In this document: positions 44,710 to 53,800 of the stretch, piece after piece
How positions within the stretch are numbered: position 1 is the stretch's first letter
Layout: the number at the start of each line of letters is the position of its first letter
NCBI RefSeq assembly: GCF_007992115.1
Contig: NZ_BJZQ01000007.1
Span: 62,001-126,000, forward strand
DNA: 64,000 nucleotides
Source of the DNA: Aeromicrobium flavum
GTDB taxonomy: Bacteria; Actinomycetota; Actinomycetes; Propionibacteriales; Nocardioidaceae
Direction of reading: 5' to 3'
Notes under the pieces: model-generated
The model's input: the letters and a program-made list of their open reading frames with translations, nothing else
Database searches by the model: none
What the model was told of the DNA's origin: nothing
Translations under genes and position numbers: made by a program

Positions 44710-46107
44710 ATGGGCAAGACGCTCGCCGAGAAGATCTGGGACGACCACGTCGTCCGTTCCGCGCCGGGAGAACCGGACCTGCTGTTCATCGACCTCCACC
44801 TGCTCCACGAGGTCACGAGCCCGCAGGCCTTCGACGGACTGCGTCTCTCCGGGCGCACCGTGCGTCGTCCCGACCTGACCCTCGCGACCGAGGACCACAA
44901 CATCCCGACGACCGACCTCGACAAGCCGATCGCCGATCCGGTCTCGCGCCTCCAGGTCGAGACCCTGCGCGGCAACTGCGCCGAGTTCGGCGTGCGCCTG
45001 CACCCGATGGGCGACATCGAGCAGGGCATCGTCCACGTGGTCGGTCCCCAGTTGGGCCTGACCCAGCCGGGCATGACGATCGTCTGCGGCGACTCGCACA
45101 CCTCCACACACGGCGCGTTCGGCTCCATCGCGTTCGGCATCGGCACCAGCGAGGTCGAGCACGTCCTGGCCACGCAGTCGCTGTCGCAGGCCAAGCCCAA
45201 GATGATGGCCGTCGACGTCGTCGGCGAGCTGCCCCCGGGCTCCACCGCGAAGGACCTGATCCTGGCGCTCATCACGCAGGAGACCACCGGCGGCGGTCAG
45301 GGCTACATCGTCGAGTACCGCGGCGAGGCGATCCGCGCGCTCACGATGGAAGAGCGCATGACGATCTGCAACATGAGTATCGAGTGGGGCGCCAAGGCCG
45401 GCCTCATCGCGCCCGACCAGACCACCTTCGACTACCTCGAGGGCCGCCCGCACGCGCCGCAGGGCGCCGAGTGGGACGCGGCCGTCGCGTACTGGAAGGG
45501 CCTCGTCACCGACGAGGACGCGCACTTCGACAAGGTCGTCACGATCGACGCCTCGCAGGTCACGCCGTGGGTCACCTGGGGCACCAACCCCGGCCAGGGC
45601 GTCGCCCTGTCGGGCCTGGTCCCGAACCCCGACGACTTCGACGACGCCGACGAGCGCGAGGCCGCCGCCAACGCGCTGCGCTACATGGGCCTCGAGGCCG
45701 GCACGCCGATGCGCGACATCACCGTCGACACCGTCTTCGTCGGCTCGTGCACCAACGGCCGCATCAGCGACCTGCGGCGCGCCGCCGACCTGATCAAGGG
45801 CAAGAAGGTCGCCGACGGCACCCGCATGCTCGTCGTCCCGGGCTCGGTGCGGGTCCGCCTGCAGGCCGAGGAGGAGGGCCTCGACGTCGTCTTCAAGGAG
45901 GCCGGCGCGGAGTGGCGTGGTGCGGGCTGCTCGATGTGCCTGGGCATGAACCCCGACCAGCTCACGCCGGGCGAGCGCAGCGCCTCCACCTCCAACCGCA
46001 ACTTCGAGGGCCGTCAGGGCAAGGGTGGCCGGACCCACCTGGTCTCGCCCGACGTCGCCGTCGCCACCGCCGTCACGGGCCACCTGGCCTCGCCGGCCGA
46101 GCTCTGA
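44710..46107 (+). CDS. leuC: 3-isopropylmalate dehydratase large subunit
   Basis: A 465-residue aconitase-family subunit that isomerises 2- to 3-isopropylmalate with LeuD. Iron-sulfur ligands are in [18 protein letters not shown] and [15 protein letters not shown]; substrate blocks include ATEDHNIPT and [20 protein letters not shown] precedes the ATG. leuD follows 11 bases later. Confidence 0.96.
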   Translation: MGKTLAEKIWDDHVVRSAPGEPDLLFIDLHLLHEVTSPQAFDGLRLSGRTVRRPDLTLATEDHNIPTTDLDKPIADPVSRLQVETLRGNCAEFGVRLHPMGDIEQGIVHVVGPQLGLTQPGMTIVCGDSHTSTHGAFGSIAFGIGTSEVEHVLATQSLSQAKPKMMAVDVVGELPPGSTAKDLILALITQETTGGGQGYIVEYRGEAIRALTMEERMTICNMSIEWGAKAGLIAPDQTTFDYLEGRPHAPQGAEWDAAVAYWKGLVTDEDAHFDKVVTIDASQVTPWVTWGTNPGQGVALSGLVPNPDDFDDADEREAAANALRYMGLEAGTPMRDITVDTVFVGSCTNGRISDLRRAADLIKGKKVADGTRMLVVPGSVRVRLQAEEEGLDVVFKEAGAEWRGAGCSMCLGMNPDQLTPGERSASTSNRNFEGRQGKGGRTHLVSPDVAVATAVTGHLASPAEL

Positions 46108-46118
46108 GGACGCACACC

Positions 46119-46718
46119 ATGGACAAGTTCACCTCGCACACCGGCGTCGGCGCTCCGCTGCGCCGCAGCAACGTCGACACCGACCAGATCATCCCCGCGG
46201 TCTACCTCAAGCGCGTCACCCGCACGGGCTTCGAGGACGGCCTGTTCGCCGCGTGGCGCAACGACCCCGAGTTCGTCCTGAACCAGCCGGCGTACGAGCA
46301 CGCCACCGTCCTGGTGGCCGGACCCGACTTCGGCACCGGCTCGTCGCGCGAGCATGCCGTGTGGGCGCTGCAGAACTACGGCTTCAAGGTCATCATCAGC
46401 CCGCGCTTCGGCGACATCTTCCGTGGCAACTCGGGCAAGGCGGGCCTGCTCGCCGCGCAGGTCGACGAGAAGGTCGTCGCCGCCCTGTGGGCGTACCTCG
46501 AGGCCAACCCGGGTGCGCAGATCAGCGTCGACCTGGAGTCGCGCACCGTCTCCGCCGGCGAGGGCGTCGACCGCATCGAGGACTCGTTCACGATCGACGA
46601 CTACACCCGCTGGCGCCTGCTTGAGGGACTCGACGACATCGGCATCACGCTGGGTCACGCGGACGACATCGCCGCCTACGAGGCGAAGCGTCCGTCGTTC
46701 AAGCCCGCGACGCTCTGA
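46119..46718 (+). CDS. leuD: 3-isopropylmalate dehydratase small subunit
   Basis: A 199-residue partner of Leu[29 protein letters not shown] and [44 protein letters not shown] are diagnostic. It is cotranscribed with leuC. leuB is not in the window. Confidence 0.96.
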   Translation: MDKFTSHTGVGAPLRRSNVDTDQIIPAVYLKRVTRTGFEDGLFAAWRNDPEFVLNQPAYEHATVLVAGPDFGTGSSREHAVWALQNYGFKVIISPRFGDIFRGNSGKAGLLAAQVDEKVVAALWAYLEANPGAQISVDLESRTVSAGEGVDRIEDSFTIDDYTRWRLLEGLDDIGITLGHADDIAAYEAKRPSFKPATL

Positions 46719-46747
46719 CGCTCGTCCCGCCGGACCGGGGCCCGTAA

Positions 46748-46753
46748 TAGGGT
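46748..46753 (+). promoter_or_regulatory. -10 box TAGGGT of the plsC-like gene and gpsA
   Basis: TAGGGT ends 6 bases before the ATG at 46760. Confidence 0.55.
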
Positions 46754-46759
46754 CGTCAC

Positions 46760-47494
46760 ATGTCACGCACGCGCCCGCTGCCTCCGGTGCTGCGGGTCGT
46801 CGTGTGGATCCTGCGACCGATCTTCATGGTCGTCACCCGCCGCGACTGGCGCGGTGACGAGCACCTGCCCCGGTCCGGCGGGTTCGTCCTCGCGGCCAAC
46901 CACCTGTCGTACATCGATCCGTTCATGTTCGGGCACTGGCTGGTCGACCACGACATCCCGCCGCGGTTCCTGGTGAAGGACCCGCTGTTCGCGGTGCCGG
47001 TGATCGGCCGGTTGCTGCGGATGGCCGAGCAGATCCCGGTGTACCGGGGCACCGGCGCAGCGGCCCAATCGCTGCGCGCGGCCGTCGACGCCGTCGAGGC
47101 GGGGTCCATCGTGGCGATCTACCCCGAGGGCACGATGACGCGCGACCCCGAGGCGTGGCCCATGTCCGGCCGCGACGGCGCCGTCCGCACGGCCCATGCC
47201 GCGGGCGTGCCGCTCGTGCCGGTGGCGCAGTGGGGACCGCAGCAGATCATGTGGCCCTACCGCCGCGAGTTCCGGGTGTTCCCGCGCAAGACGATGCACG
47301 TGCGCGTCGGAGCCCCGATCGACCTGTCCGACCTGGGTGAGCAGCCCACCCAGGCCCAGTTCCACGCCGCCACGGACCGGCTCATGGACGCCATCACGGC
47401 ATTGCAGTCCCAGATCCGTGGCGAGGTACCCTCCTCTCCGCGCATCGACGTGCGAACGTTGCGCAAGCCGAAGACCCGATACGAGGAGAGCTGA
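46760..47494 (+). CDS. 1-acyl-sn-glycerol-3-phosphate acyltransferase-like protein (PlsC family)
   Basis: A 244-residue membrane-associated acyltransferase: NHLSYID (HX4D, His48/Asp53), VYRG, and YPEGTMTRD near residue 121. The N-terminal hydrophobic segment (about 8-26) anchors it. Its stop overlaps the gpsA start, so glycerol-3-phosphate supply and acylation are coupled for phospholipid synthesis. Confidence 0.9.
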   Translation: MSRTRPLPPVLRVVVWILRPIFMVVTRRDWRGDEHLPRSGGFVLAANHLSYIDPFMFGHWLVDHDIPPRFLVKDPLFAVPVIGRLLRMAEQIPVYRGTGAAAQSLRAAVDAVEAGSIVAIYPEGTMTRDPEAWPMSGRDGAVRTAHAAGVPLVPVAQWGPQQIMWPYRREFRVFPRKTMHVRVGAPIDLSDLGEQPTQAQFHAATDRLMDAITALQSQIRGEVPSSPRIDVRTLRKPKTRYEES

Positions 47495-48495
47495 TGGTCA
47501 CTGCAGCAGTCATGGGAGCCGGGTCCTGGGGCACCGCCTTCTCGATCGTGCTGGCCGACGCCGGTCACGACGTCCGCCTGTGGGGACGGCGCGACGAGAC
47601 GTGCGCCAACATCAACGAGCGGCACGAGAACACCGAGTACCTGCCCGGTCTGGAGCTGCCGGCGGCGATCCGCGCCACCACCGACCCCGCCGAGGCCCTG
47701 GCCGGTGCCGAGATCGTCGTGCTGGCGGTGCCCTCCCAGACGCTGCGCCCGAACCTCGAGTCGTGGGGGCACCTGATCGAGCCCTCGGCGATTATGGTCA
47801 GCCTCATGAAGGGCGTCGAGCTCGGCTCGCACCTGCGGATGAGCCAGGTCATCGCCGAGCTCACGGGGGCCGGGCCCGAGCGGATCGCCGTCATCACGGG
47901 GCCCAACCTGGCCAAGGAGATCGCCCGCCGAGAGCCGGCCGCCAGCGTGGTCGCGTGCGAGGACGAGGCGGTCGCCCTGCAGCTGCAGAAGTACTGCCAC
48001 ACGCCGGCCTTCCGCCCGTACACGAACACTGACGTCGTCGGCTGCGAGCTGGCCGGCACGGTCAAGAACATCATCGGCCTCGCGGTCGGGGTGTGCGACG
48101 GCCTCGACTTCGGCGACAACACCAAGGCCTCGGTCATCACGCGCGGTTTGGCCGAGACCGCACGCCTGGGCGTCGCGATGGGCGCCGACCCGATGACGTT
48201 CATGGGCCTGGCCGGCCTGGGCGATCTCGTGGCCACCTGCTCGTCGCCGCTGTCACGCAACCGCACCTTCGGCGAGAAGCTGGGCCGGGGCATGACCGTC
48301 GACGAGATCTCGTCGCAGACCCGTCAGGTGGCCGAGGGCGTCAAGTCCTGCGTGTCCGTCGCCGAGCTCTCGGAGATGCACGGCGTCGACATGCCGATCG
48401 TCGAGCACGTCCGGGCCCTCGTCGACGGCCAGATGACGCCCAGCGAGCTCGTCAACGCGCTGATCAGCCGGTCGGCCAAGCCCGAGACCCGCTGA
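47494..48495 (+). CDS. gpsA: Glycerol-3-phosphate dehydrogenase [NAD(P)+]
   Basis: A 333-residue enzyme making sn-glycerol-3-phosphate from DHAP. The Rossmann motif is AAVMGAGSWGTAFSIVLAD (residues 4-22), the catalytic region is ITGPNLAKEIARREPAA and ELAGTVKNIIGLAVGVCDG (catalytic Lys), and the C-terminal SRNRTFG-like block is LSRNRTFGEKLGRG. It is translationally coupled to the plsC-like gene by TGATG. Confidence 0.95.
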   Translation: MVTAAVMGAGSWGTAFSIVLADAGHDVRLWGRRDETCANINERHENTEYLPGLELPAAIRATTDPAEALAGAEIVVLAVPSQTLRPNLESWGHLIEPSAIMVSLMKGVELGSHLRMSQVIAELTGAGPERIAVITGPNLAKEIARREPAASVVACEDEAVALQLQKYCHTPAFRPYTNTDVVGCELAGTVKNIIGLAVGVCDGLDFGDNTKASVITRGLAETARLGVAMGADPMTFMGLAGLGDLVATCSSPLSRNRTFGEKLGRGMTVDEISSQTRQVAEGVKSCVSVAELSEMHGVDMPIVEHVRALVDGQMTPSELVNALISRSAKPETR

Positions 48496-48508
48496 CCTCG
48501 GGGAGCGA

Positions 48509-49537
48509 TCAGCCGAGGGCTGCCTCGATGTCGGCCCAGAGGTCCTCGACGGCCTCGATGCCGACGCTGAGCCGGATCAGGACCGCGGGGATCGTCTCGG
48601 GCTCGGCGGGGAAGCGGCGGCGGCGCTCCCACGTCGACTCGACGCCGCCGAGGCTCGTGGCGTGCGTGATGATGCGGCTGGCCTCGGTGGCGCGCTGGGC
48701 GTGGTCGGCATCGTCGATGACGAAGCACACCATCGAGCCGAACCCGGGGTAGCGGACCTCGGCGACCGCCGGATGCGCCTTCAGTCGGTCGGCCAGCACC
48801 GCGGCGCTCGACTCGGCGCGATCCAGCCGCACGGCCAGGGTGCGCACGCCGCGCACGGCCAGGAAGCACTCCAGTGCGCCGGGGATCGCGCCGTGCAGCG
48901 AGCGGTGCTGCAGGAGGCGCTCGTACAGCGCGTCGTCGCGCGTGGCGAGGACGCCGAGCACGAGGTCGCTGTGCCCGCCGAGGAGCTTCGAGGCCGAGTG
49001 GGTCACGATGTCGGCGCCGTACGAGAGCGGCCGGTCGCGCAGGGGAGTGCGGAACGTGTTGTCGACGGCGACGAGTGCGCCCGCGTCCTTTGCGGCGGCC
49101 ACCAGCACCGGCAGGTCGCCGACCTCCATCGCCGGGTTGGTGGGCGACTCGAGCCACACCAGGTCCGCGCCGGCGAACGACTCGATGCTGCCGGCCGTGT
49201 CGGACGGGTCGATCAGGCGCACCTCGTAGGGGCCGCTCTGCACGAGACTCGTCGTGCCGTTGTAGCCGTGGCGGGGGAGGACGACCACCGCGCCCGGCTC
49301 GAGCAGGCCCAGCGTCGCCGCGGCCGTGGCGATCCCGGAGGCGAAGGCCAGGGCGCGGCCGCCCTCCAGCTCGCCGACGACGTCCTCGAACGACTCGTAC
49401 GCCGGATTGCCGTGGCGACCGTACTCGAACGCGCCACCCGCGTGGAACGAGCTTGCGAGGGTGATGGGGGCGTTGAGCGGCGCGCCGGGCTCGTGGGCCG
49501 GGCGACCTGCGATGACGGTCACGGTGTCGGGCTGCAT
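48509..49537 (-). CDS. Cys/Met-metabolism PLP enzyme (cystathionine gamma-lyase/synthase family)
   Basis: A 342-residue fold type I PLP enzyme. The PLP lysine is in THSASKLLGGHSD (near residue 195), with substrate blocks SSFHAGGAFEYGRHGNPAYESFEDVVGELEGG and LVWLESPTNPAMEVGD. Reaction direction (synthase, gamma-lyase or beta-lyase) cannot be decided; no methionine genes are adjacent. GACACT lies 6 bases before the ATG at 49537 on the minus strand. It is divergent from ddl. Confidence 0.87.
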   Translation of the reverse strand: MQPDTVTVIAGRPAHEPGAPLNAPITLASSFHAGGAFEYGRHGNPAYESFEDVVGELEGGRALAFASGIATAAATLGLLEPGAVVVLPRHGYNGTTSLVQSGPYEVRLIDPSDTAGSIESFAGADLVWLESPTNPAMEVGDLPVLVAAAKDAGALVAVDNTFRTPLRDRPLSYGADIVTHSASKLLGGHSDLVLGVLATRDDALYERLLQHRSLHGAIPGALECFLAVRGVRTLAVRLDRAESSAAVLADRLKAHPAVAEVRYPGFGSMVCFVIDDADHAQRATEASRIITHATSLGGVESTWERRRRFPAEPETIPAVLIRLSVGIEAVEDLWADIEAALG

Positions 49538-49558
49538 GGTTCCAGTGTCACAGGCGGG

Positions 49559-49564
49559 TAGAGT
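49559..49564 (+). promoter_or_regulatory. -10 box TAGAGT of ddl
   Basis: TAGAGT ends 7 bases before the ATG at 49572; the short 34-base divergent region also serves the lyase gene. Confidence 0.55.
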
Positions 49565-49571
49565 CGAGCCG

Positions 49572-50624
49572 ATGCGCACCACGATCGCCGTACTCTTCGG
49601 AGGCCAGTCCAGTGAGCACGGCGTCTCGTGCCTGACCGCACGCGAGGTCCTCGCCGTGATCGACCGGGACCGGTACGACGTCGTCCCCGTCGGCATCACC
49701 GCCGACGGCCGCTGGGTCGAGGAGACCGCCGTCTGGGACGACCTCGAGCCGGGCACCCTGCCGTCCGTCCGCAGTGATGCCCCGCCGTTCTCGTGGGATC
49801 GCATCCCCGAGCTCGACGTGGTCTTCCCGCTGCTGCACGGTCCGTGGGGCGAGGACGGCACGATCCAGGGCCTGTTCGAGATGGCCGGGGTCCGCTACGT
49901 CGGCGCCGGCGTGCTGGCCAGCTCGGTCGGCATGGACAAGCCGTTCACCAAGACCGTCTTCTCGGCCGCAGGCCTGCCGCAGCTGCCCTACGTCACCATC
50001 CAGCCGTGGGAGTGGGACGCCAAGCGCGAGCGGGTCCAGGCGCGAGTTCATGCGCTCGGGCTGCCGGTGTTCGTCAAGCCGGCCCGCGCCGGCTCCAGCT
50101 CGGGCGTCACGCCCGTGCACCGGTGGGAGGACTTCGACGTCGCGGTCGAGACGGCTCGGACGTTCGACCCCAAGGTCATCGTCGAGGCCGCGGCGCACGG
50201 CAAGCGCGAGGTCGAGTGCGCCGTGATCCAGGACGAGCGCGGCATGCCGATCGCCAGCGAGGTCGGCGAGATCGTCGTCGCCGAGGACACCGACCACGAG
50301 TACTACGACTTCGAGGCCAAGTACCTCGACGGCACCAGCACCAACGTCGTGCCCGCCGACCTGCCCGAGTCGGTGCGCCAGCGCATCCGCGAGTACGCCC
50401 TGCAGGCGTTCGACGCGATCGGCTGCGAGGGCCTGGCGCGGGTCGACTTCTTCCTCACCAGCAGCGTCGGCGGCGGTCTCGTGATCAATGAGATCAACAC
50501 GATGCCGGGCTTCACGCCCTTCTCGATGTTCCCCAAGCTGTGGCAGGCGTCGGGCGTCGAGTACCCCGAGCTCGTCGAGCGGCTGATCCAGCTCGCGCTG
50601 CAGCGCCCCCTCGGCCTGCGCTGA
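49572..50624 (+). CDS. ddl: D-alanine-D-alanine ligase
   Basis: A 350-residue ATP-grasp ligase for peptidoglycan precursors. It shows AVLFGGQSSEHGVSCLTA at the N-terminus, the HGPWGEDGTIQG loop, ATP-binding VKPARAGSSSGV, and the C-terminal EINTMPGFTPFSMFPKL. Co-occurrence with gpsA upstream and thiL downstream is a common actinobacterial order. Confidence 0.95.
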   Translation: MRTTIAVLFGGQSSEHGVSCLTAREVLAVIDRDRYDVVPVGITADGRWVEETAVWDDLEPGTLPSVRSDAPPFSWDRIPELDVVFPLLHGPWGEDGTIQGLFEMAGVRYVGAGVLASSVGMDKPFTKTVFSAAGLPQLPYVTIQPWEWDAKRERVQARVHALGLPVFVKPARAGSSSGVTPVHRWEDFDVAVETARTFDPKVIVEAAAHGKREVECAVIQDERGMPIASEVGEIVVAEDTDHEYYDFEAKYLDGTSTNVVPADLPESVRQRIREYALQAFDAIGCEGLARVDFFLTSSVGGGLVINEINTMPGFTPFSMFPKLWQASGVEYPELVERLIQLALQRPLGLR

Positions 50625-50652
50625 GGCCCGCCCCTCCGCCCAGGGCGGACAG

Positions 50653-50723
50653 GATGTGTAGCGCTGGCCACCTGACATCGGCCGAGACGGTCCGATCCGG
50701 GTGGGCAGTGGTACAGATCGCGA
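50653..50723. repeat. Palindromic intergenic repeat, family B copy 2
   Basis: Half-sites GATGTGTAGCGCTGGCCAC (50653-50671) and GTGGGCAGTGGTACAGATCGCGA (50701-50723) flank an inner stem ATCGGCC/GGTCCGAT. These are the same half-sites as at 25540-25613, in the opposite order. It lies between convergent ddl and the AsnC-domain gene. Confidence 0.7.
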
Positions 50724-50742
50724 GACCGCGCGCGGGGGAAGA

Positions 50743-50979
50743 TCAGATCCGGACGACGGGGCAGGTCAGCGTGCGGGTGATGCCCGGGACACGCTGGATC
50801 TGCGACACCACGAGGGAGCCGAGCTCGTCGACCGAGGGGCCCTCGGCGCGGACGATGACGTCGTACGGACCGGTGACGTCCTCGGACTGCTCGACCCCGG
50901 GGATCTCGGCGATTGCGGCAGCGACCTCGGCGGCCTTGCCGACCTCGGTCTGCACGAGGATGTAGGCGTGAACGGCCAT
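50743..50979 (-). CDS. Stand-alone Lrp/AsnC ligand-binding domain protein
   Basis: A 78-residue RAM/AsnC effector domain without a DNA-binding part: AVHAYILVQTEVGKAAEVAAAIAEIPGVEQSEDVTGPYDVIVRAEG. Such small proteins form ring-shaped oligomers and bind amino acids; some modulate Lrp regulators. AAAGGA precedes the ATG at 50979. The longer frame has no ribosome-binding site. Confidence 0.85.
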   Translation of the reverse strand: MAVHAYILVQTEVGKAAEVAAAIAEIPGVEQSEDVTGPYDVIVRAEGPSVDELGSLVVSQIQRVPGITRTLTCPVVRI

Positions 50980-51059
50980 CGGGAACGTCCTTTCGTTCGG
51001 GCCATGACACGCTATCGCAGTCACCGGGGTGCGGTGCGCCCGGCTGCGACAATGGCCCC

Positions 51060-52016
51060 GTGAGCCAGCGACAGAACGACCAGACCATTGCCGACGTCGG
51101 CGAGTTCGCGCTGATCGACCTCGTCCGCGAGCAGCTCGGCACCAGCGACTACGTGCTGGTCGGGCCCGGCGACGACGCGGCGCACATCGCCACCGCCGAC
51201 GGCACGTACGTCACGGCCACCGACATCCTCGTCGAGGGCCGCCACTTCCGCCGCGACTGGTCGACGGCCGCCGACATCGGCCGCAAGGCCGTCGCCGCCA
51301 ACCTCTCCGACATCAACGCGATGGGCGGGGTGGCCACCGCGCTGCTCGTCGCCTTCGCGGCGCCGGGGGACACCCCGGTCTCGTGGGTCACCGACCTCGT
51401 CGGCGGCATGGTCGAGGAGTGCGCCAAGGTCGGAGCCCGCATCGTGGGCGGCGACATGTCGGCGGCCGACCAGGTCGTCATCTCGATCACCGCGCTCGGC
51501 GACGCCGAGCGTCCCGTCACCCGGTCCGGCGCGCAGGTGGGCGACCAGGTCGCCTTCGCGGGCACGCTGGGCCTGGCCTCGGCCGGCTACGGCGCCTTGA
51601 GCCGAGGGTTCCGGTCGCCGAAGGCCGCGGTCGACGAGCACCGCGCGCCGCACCCGCCCTACGCCGCCGGTCCGGCCGCGGCCACCGGGGGCGCCACCGC
51701 GATGATCGACATCAGCGACGGGCTGCTGGCCGACCTCGGCCACGTCGCCCGCGCGAGCAAGGTGGCCATCGACGTCGATCCGGCGGCGTTCGAGATCCTC
51801 GACGCCGTGCAGACGGTCGCCGGCGCCCTTGGCGGCGTCGACCCGCTGCGGTTCGTCCTGGCCGGCGGCGACGACTACGCGCTCGCGGCCACCTTCCCGG
51901 CTGACGCCACCCTCCCCGACGGCTGGACCCGCGTCGGCGTCGTCCGCTCCGGTGCGGGCGTCACCGTGGGCGGCGCGCCCTGGGAGGGCGGCGTCGGCCA
52001 CAAGCACTGGACCTGA
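51060..52016 (+). CDS. thiL: Thiamine-monophosphate kinase
   Basis: A 318-residue kinase making thiamine diphosphate from thiamine phosphate. GPGDDAAHIATADG (metal-binding Asp pair), ATDILVEGRHFRRDW, ANLSDINAMGG and the C-terminal MIDISDGLLADLGH are diagnostic. The GTG at 51060 follows GACAAT by 6 bases. There is no other thiamine gene nearby. Confidence 0.94.
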   Translation: MSQRQNDQTIADVGEFALIDLVREQLGTSDYVLVGPGDDAAHIATADGTYVTATDILVEGRHFRRDWSTAADIGRKAVAANLSDINAMGGVATALLVAFAAPGDTPVSWVTDLVGGMVEECAKVGARIVGGDMSAADQVVISITALGDAERPVTRSGAQVGDQVAFAGTLGLASAGYGALSRGFRSPKAAVDEHRAPHPPYAAGPAAATGGATAMIDISDGLLADLGHVARASKVAIDVDPAAFEILDAVQTVAGALGGVDPLRFVLAGGDDYALAATFPADATLPDGWTRVGVVRSGAGVTVGGAPWEGGVGHKHWT

Positions 52017-52019
52017 GTG

Positions 52020-53429
52020 TCAGTCCTGGATGCGCGCGAACGGCGAGGCGGCCTCCAGCTCGAAGGCCAGCTCCAGCAGGGTGCGCTCGTCGCCGTGGTC
52101 GGCCGAGAAGTGCAGACCGAGCGGCAGGTCCTGCGACGTCCGGCCCAGCGGGAGGCTGATCGCGGGTCCGCCCGACGCGTTGTTCAGCGGCGTGTAGGCC
52201 ACGAAGCTCCGCAATCGGTCGAACGCCTCGTCGAAGGGCACGCCCGGGTCGAGCCAACCGAGCTTCGGCGTGGTGTGGCCCAGTGTGGGGGAGAGGATGA
52301 CGTCCCAGTCCGCGAACACCTCGCCGTACTGCCGCGCCGACCGCTTGAGCGCGATGAGCGCGCCGGGCGTGCGCCAGAAGTTGCGCAGGAACGCCTTCGC
52401 GAGGCCATGGGTGAACGGGTCGACCTTGCTGCGGTCGAAGTCGCGCGAGACGACGTACCGCCCGGCGTAGTCGAGCGAGAACGCCAGGGTGCGCCAGTAC
52501 TGCACGAAGTGCTGCTCGAACGAGGGATCGACGGGGATTGGCATCTCGACGACGACGTGCCCGAGGGACGCGACCAGCTCGGCCACGCGGCGCAGCTCCT
52601 TCTGGCTGTCGCCGTCGAGCTGCTCGCCGTGCAGCGTCTCGGTGACGAGGCCCACGCGCAGGCGGCGCTTCGACGGCCCTTCGACCAGCCCGACGCGCGG
52701 CAGCCGGGGGACGGGACGGTAGCGCTCGGCGGCGGCCAGGAACACCGCGGAGTCGCGCACGCTGCGGGTCAGGACGCCGTTGGCGACGATGTCGAGCGGG
52801 GCGTCCTTCATCTCCTTGGCAGGGGCGATGCGGTTGCGCGTGGTCTTGAGGCCCACGAGTCCGCAGACCGCGGCAGGGATGCGGATCGATCCGCCGCCGT
52901 CGTTGCCGTGAGCAAGGGGCACGGCGCCCGCGGCGACGAGCGTCGCCGAGCCGCCCGAGGACGCGCCCGCTGAGTACTCGGGGTTCCAGGGGTTGCGGGT
53001 GGGCTCGCGGTCGACGAACTCGGTGGAGGCCGTGAGGCCGAAGGCCGGCAGGGTGCTGGCGCCGACGATGTTGACGCCCGTCGAGAGGAACTGCTCGGTG
53101 AACTCCTCGTGGGAGCCCGCGGGGGTGGGCGGGACGGCCGCCGATCCCTGCTGTGTCGGCATGCCCTTGAAGTCGGTGTTGTTCTTGATCAGGCTCGGCA
53201 CGCCGGCGAACGGGGCGCCCGGGGCCAAGGGCTCCTCGGCGCGGACGGCCGCGCGGGCGCGGTCGTCGTGCGCGATGCCGTTGAGCGTGGGCTCGACCCG
53301 ATCGATGCGCGCGAGGGCGGCGCGGAGGACCTCGGTGGGGCTGACGTCACCGGAGGCGATCAGCTGGGCCACCGCGACGGCGTCGTGATCGGCGAGGACG
53401 TCGTCGGTGAAGGCATGGATTCGGGTCAC
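52020..53429 (-). CDS. Amidase (amidase-signature family)
   Basis: A 469-residue amidase-signature hydrolase. The Ser-cisSer-Lys triad is visible: Lys82 in SLIKNNTDFKG, cis-Ser in GASSGGSA (157/158) and the nucleophile Ser in HGNDGGGSIRIPAAVCG (near 181). The substrate is unknown; lack of gatC and gatB nearby and the divergent C-terminus argue against GatA. The start is the GTG at 53429, with TATTCT 7 bases upstream on the minus strand. Confidence 0.88.
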   Translation of the reverse strand: MTRIHAFTDDVLADHDAVAVAQLIASGDVSPTEVLRAALARIDRVEPTLNGIAHDDRARAAVRAEEPLAPGAPFAGVPSLIKNNTDFKGMPTQQGSAAVPPTPAGSHEEFTEQFLSTGVNIVGASTLPAFGLTASTEFVDREPTRNPWNPEYSAGASSGGSATLVAAGAVPLAHGNDGGGSIRIPAAVCGLVGLKTTRNRIAPAKEMKDAPLDIVANGVLTRSVRDSAVFLAAAERYRPVPRLPRVGLVEGPSKRRLRVGLVTETLHGEQLDGDSQKELRRVAELVASLGHVVVEMPIPVDPSFEQHFVQYWRTLAFSLDYAGRYVVSRDFDRSKVDPFTHGLAKAFLRNFWRTPGALIALKRSARQYGEVFADWDVILSPTLGHTTPKLGWLDPGVPFDEAFDRLRSFVAYTPLNNASGGPAISLPLGRTSQDLPLGLHFSADHGDERTLLELAFELEAASPFARIQD

Positions 53430-53436
53430 CCACGAG

Positions 53437-53442
53437 AGAATA
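53437..53442 (-). promoter_or_regulatory. -10 box TATTCT of the amidase gene
   Basis: On the minus strand TATTCT is followed by 7 bases and the GTG at 53429. It lies just after the rpmB terminator, so the amidase has its own promoter. Confidence 0.55.
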
Positions 53443-53458
53443 GACCCGGACAAGCGAC

Positions 53459-53482
53459 GACGGCGGCCCGAAGGCCGCCGTC
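53459..53482 (-). terminator. Terminator after rpmB
   Basis: GACGGCGGCC (53459-53468) and GGCCGCCGTC (53473-53482) with loop CGAA, 24 bases beyond the rpmB stop. Confidence 0.75.
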
Positions 53483-53506
53483 ATCATGAAGAAAGTCCTG
53501 AACGCC

Positions 53507-53692
53507 TCAGCGCGAGACCTTGCCCGCCTTCAAGCAACCGGTGCAGACGTTGAGCCGCTTCGGGGTGCCCTCGACGACGGCGCGGACGCGCTGGATGTTC
53601 GGATCGAAACGACGCTTGGTACGTCGGTGCGAGTGGGACACGTTGTGGCCGAAGCCCGGTCCCTTGCCGCACACATCGCAGACGGCTGCCAC
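53507..53692 (-). CDS. rpmB: 50S ribosomal protein L28
   Basis: A 61-residue ribosomal protein: [31 protein letters not shown], ending [15 protein letters not shown]. The two CxxC pairs (CDVC, CTGC) mark the zinc-binding C+ form. The GTG at 53692 follows CAGGAG. It is divergent from the DAK2 kinase gene, a conserved arrangement next to recG. Confidence 0.95.
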   Translation of the reverse strand: MAAVCDVCGKGPGFGHNVSHSHRRTKRRFDPNIQRVRAVVEGTPKRLNVCTGCLKAGKVSR

Positions 53693-53788
53693 GGCGACCA
53701 CTCCTGAACTAGATCGGGGGAAATACAACCTCTCGAGCATACCTGAAGCGACACGGCGAGCGCGAATCGAGTCCCCACGAGTCCTCGC

Positions 53789-53794
53789 TAGGCT
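53789..53794 (+). promoter_or_regulatory. -10 box TAGGCT of the DAK2-recG operon
   Basis: TAGGCT ends 6 bases before the ATG at 53801. Confidence 0.55.
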
Positions 53795-53800
53795 CACCCC

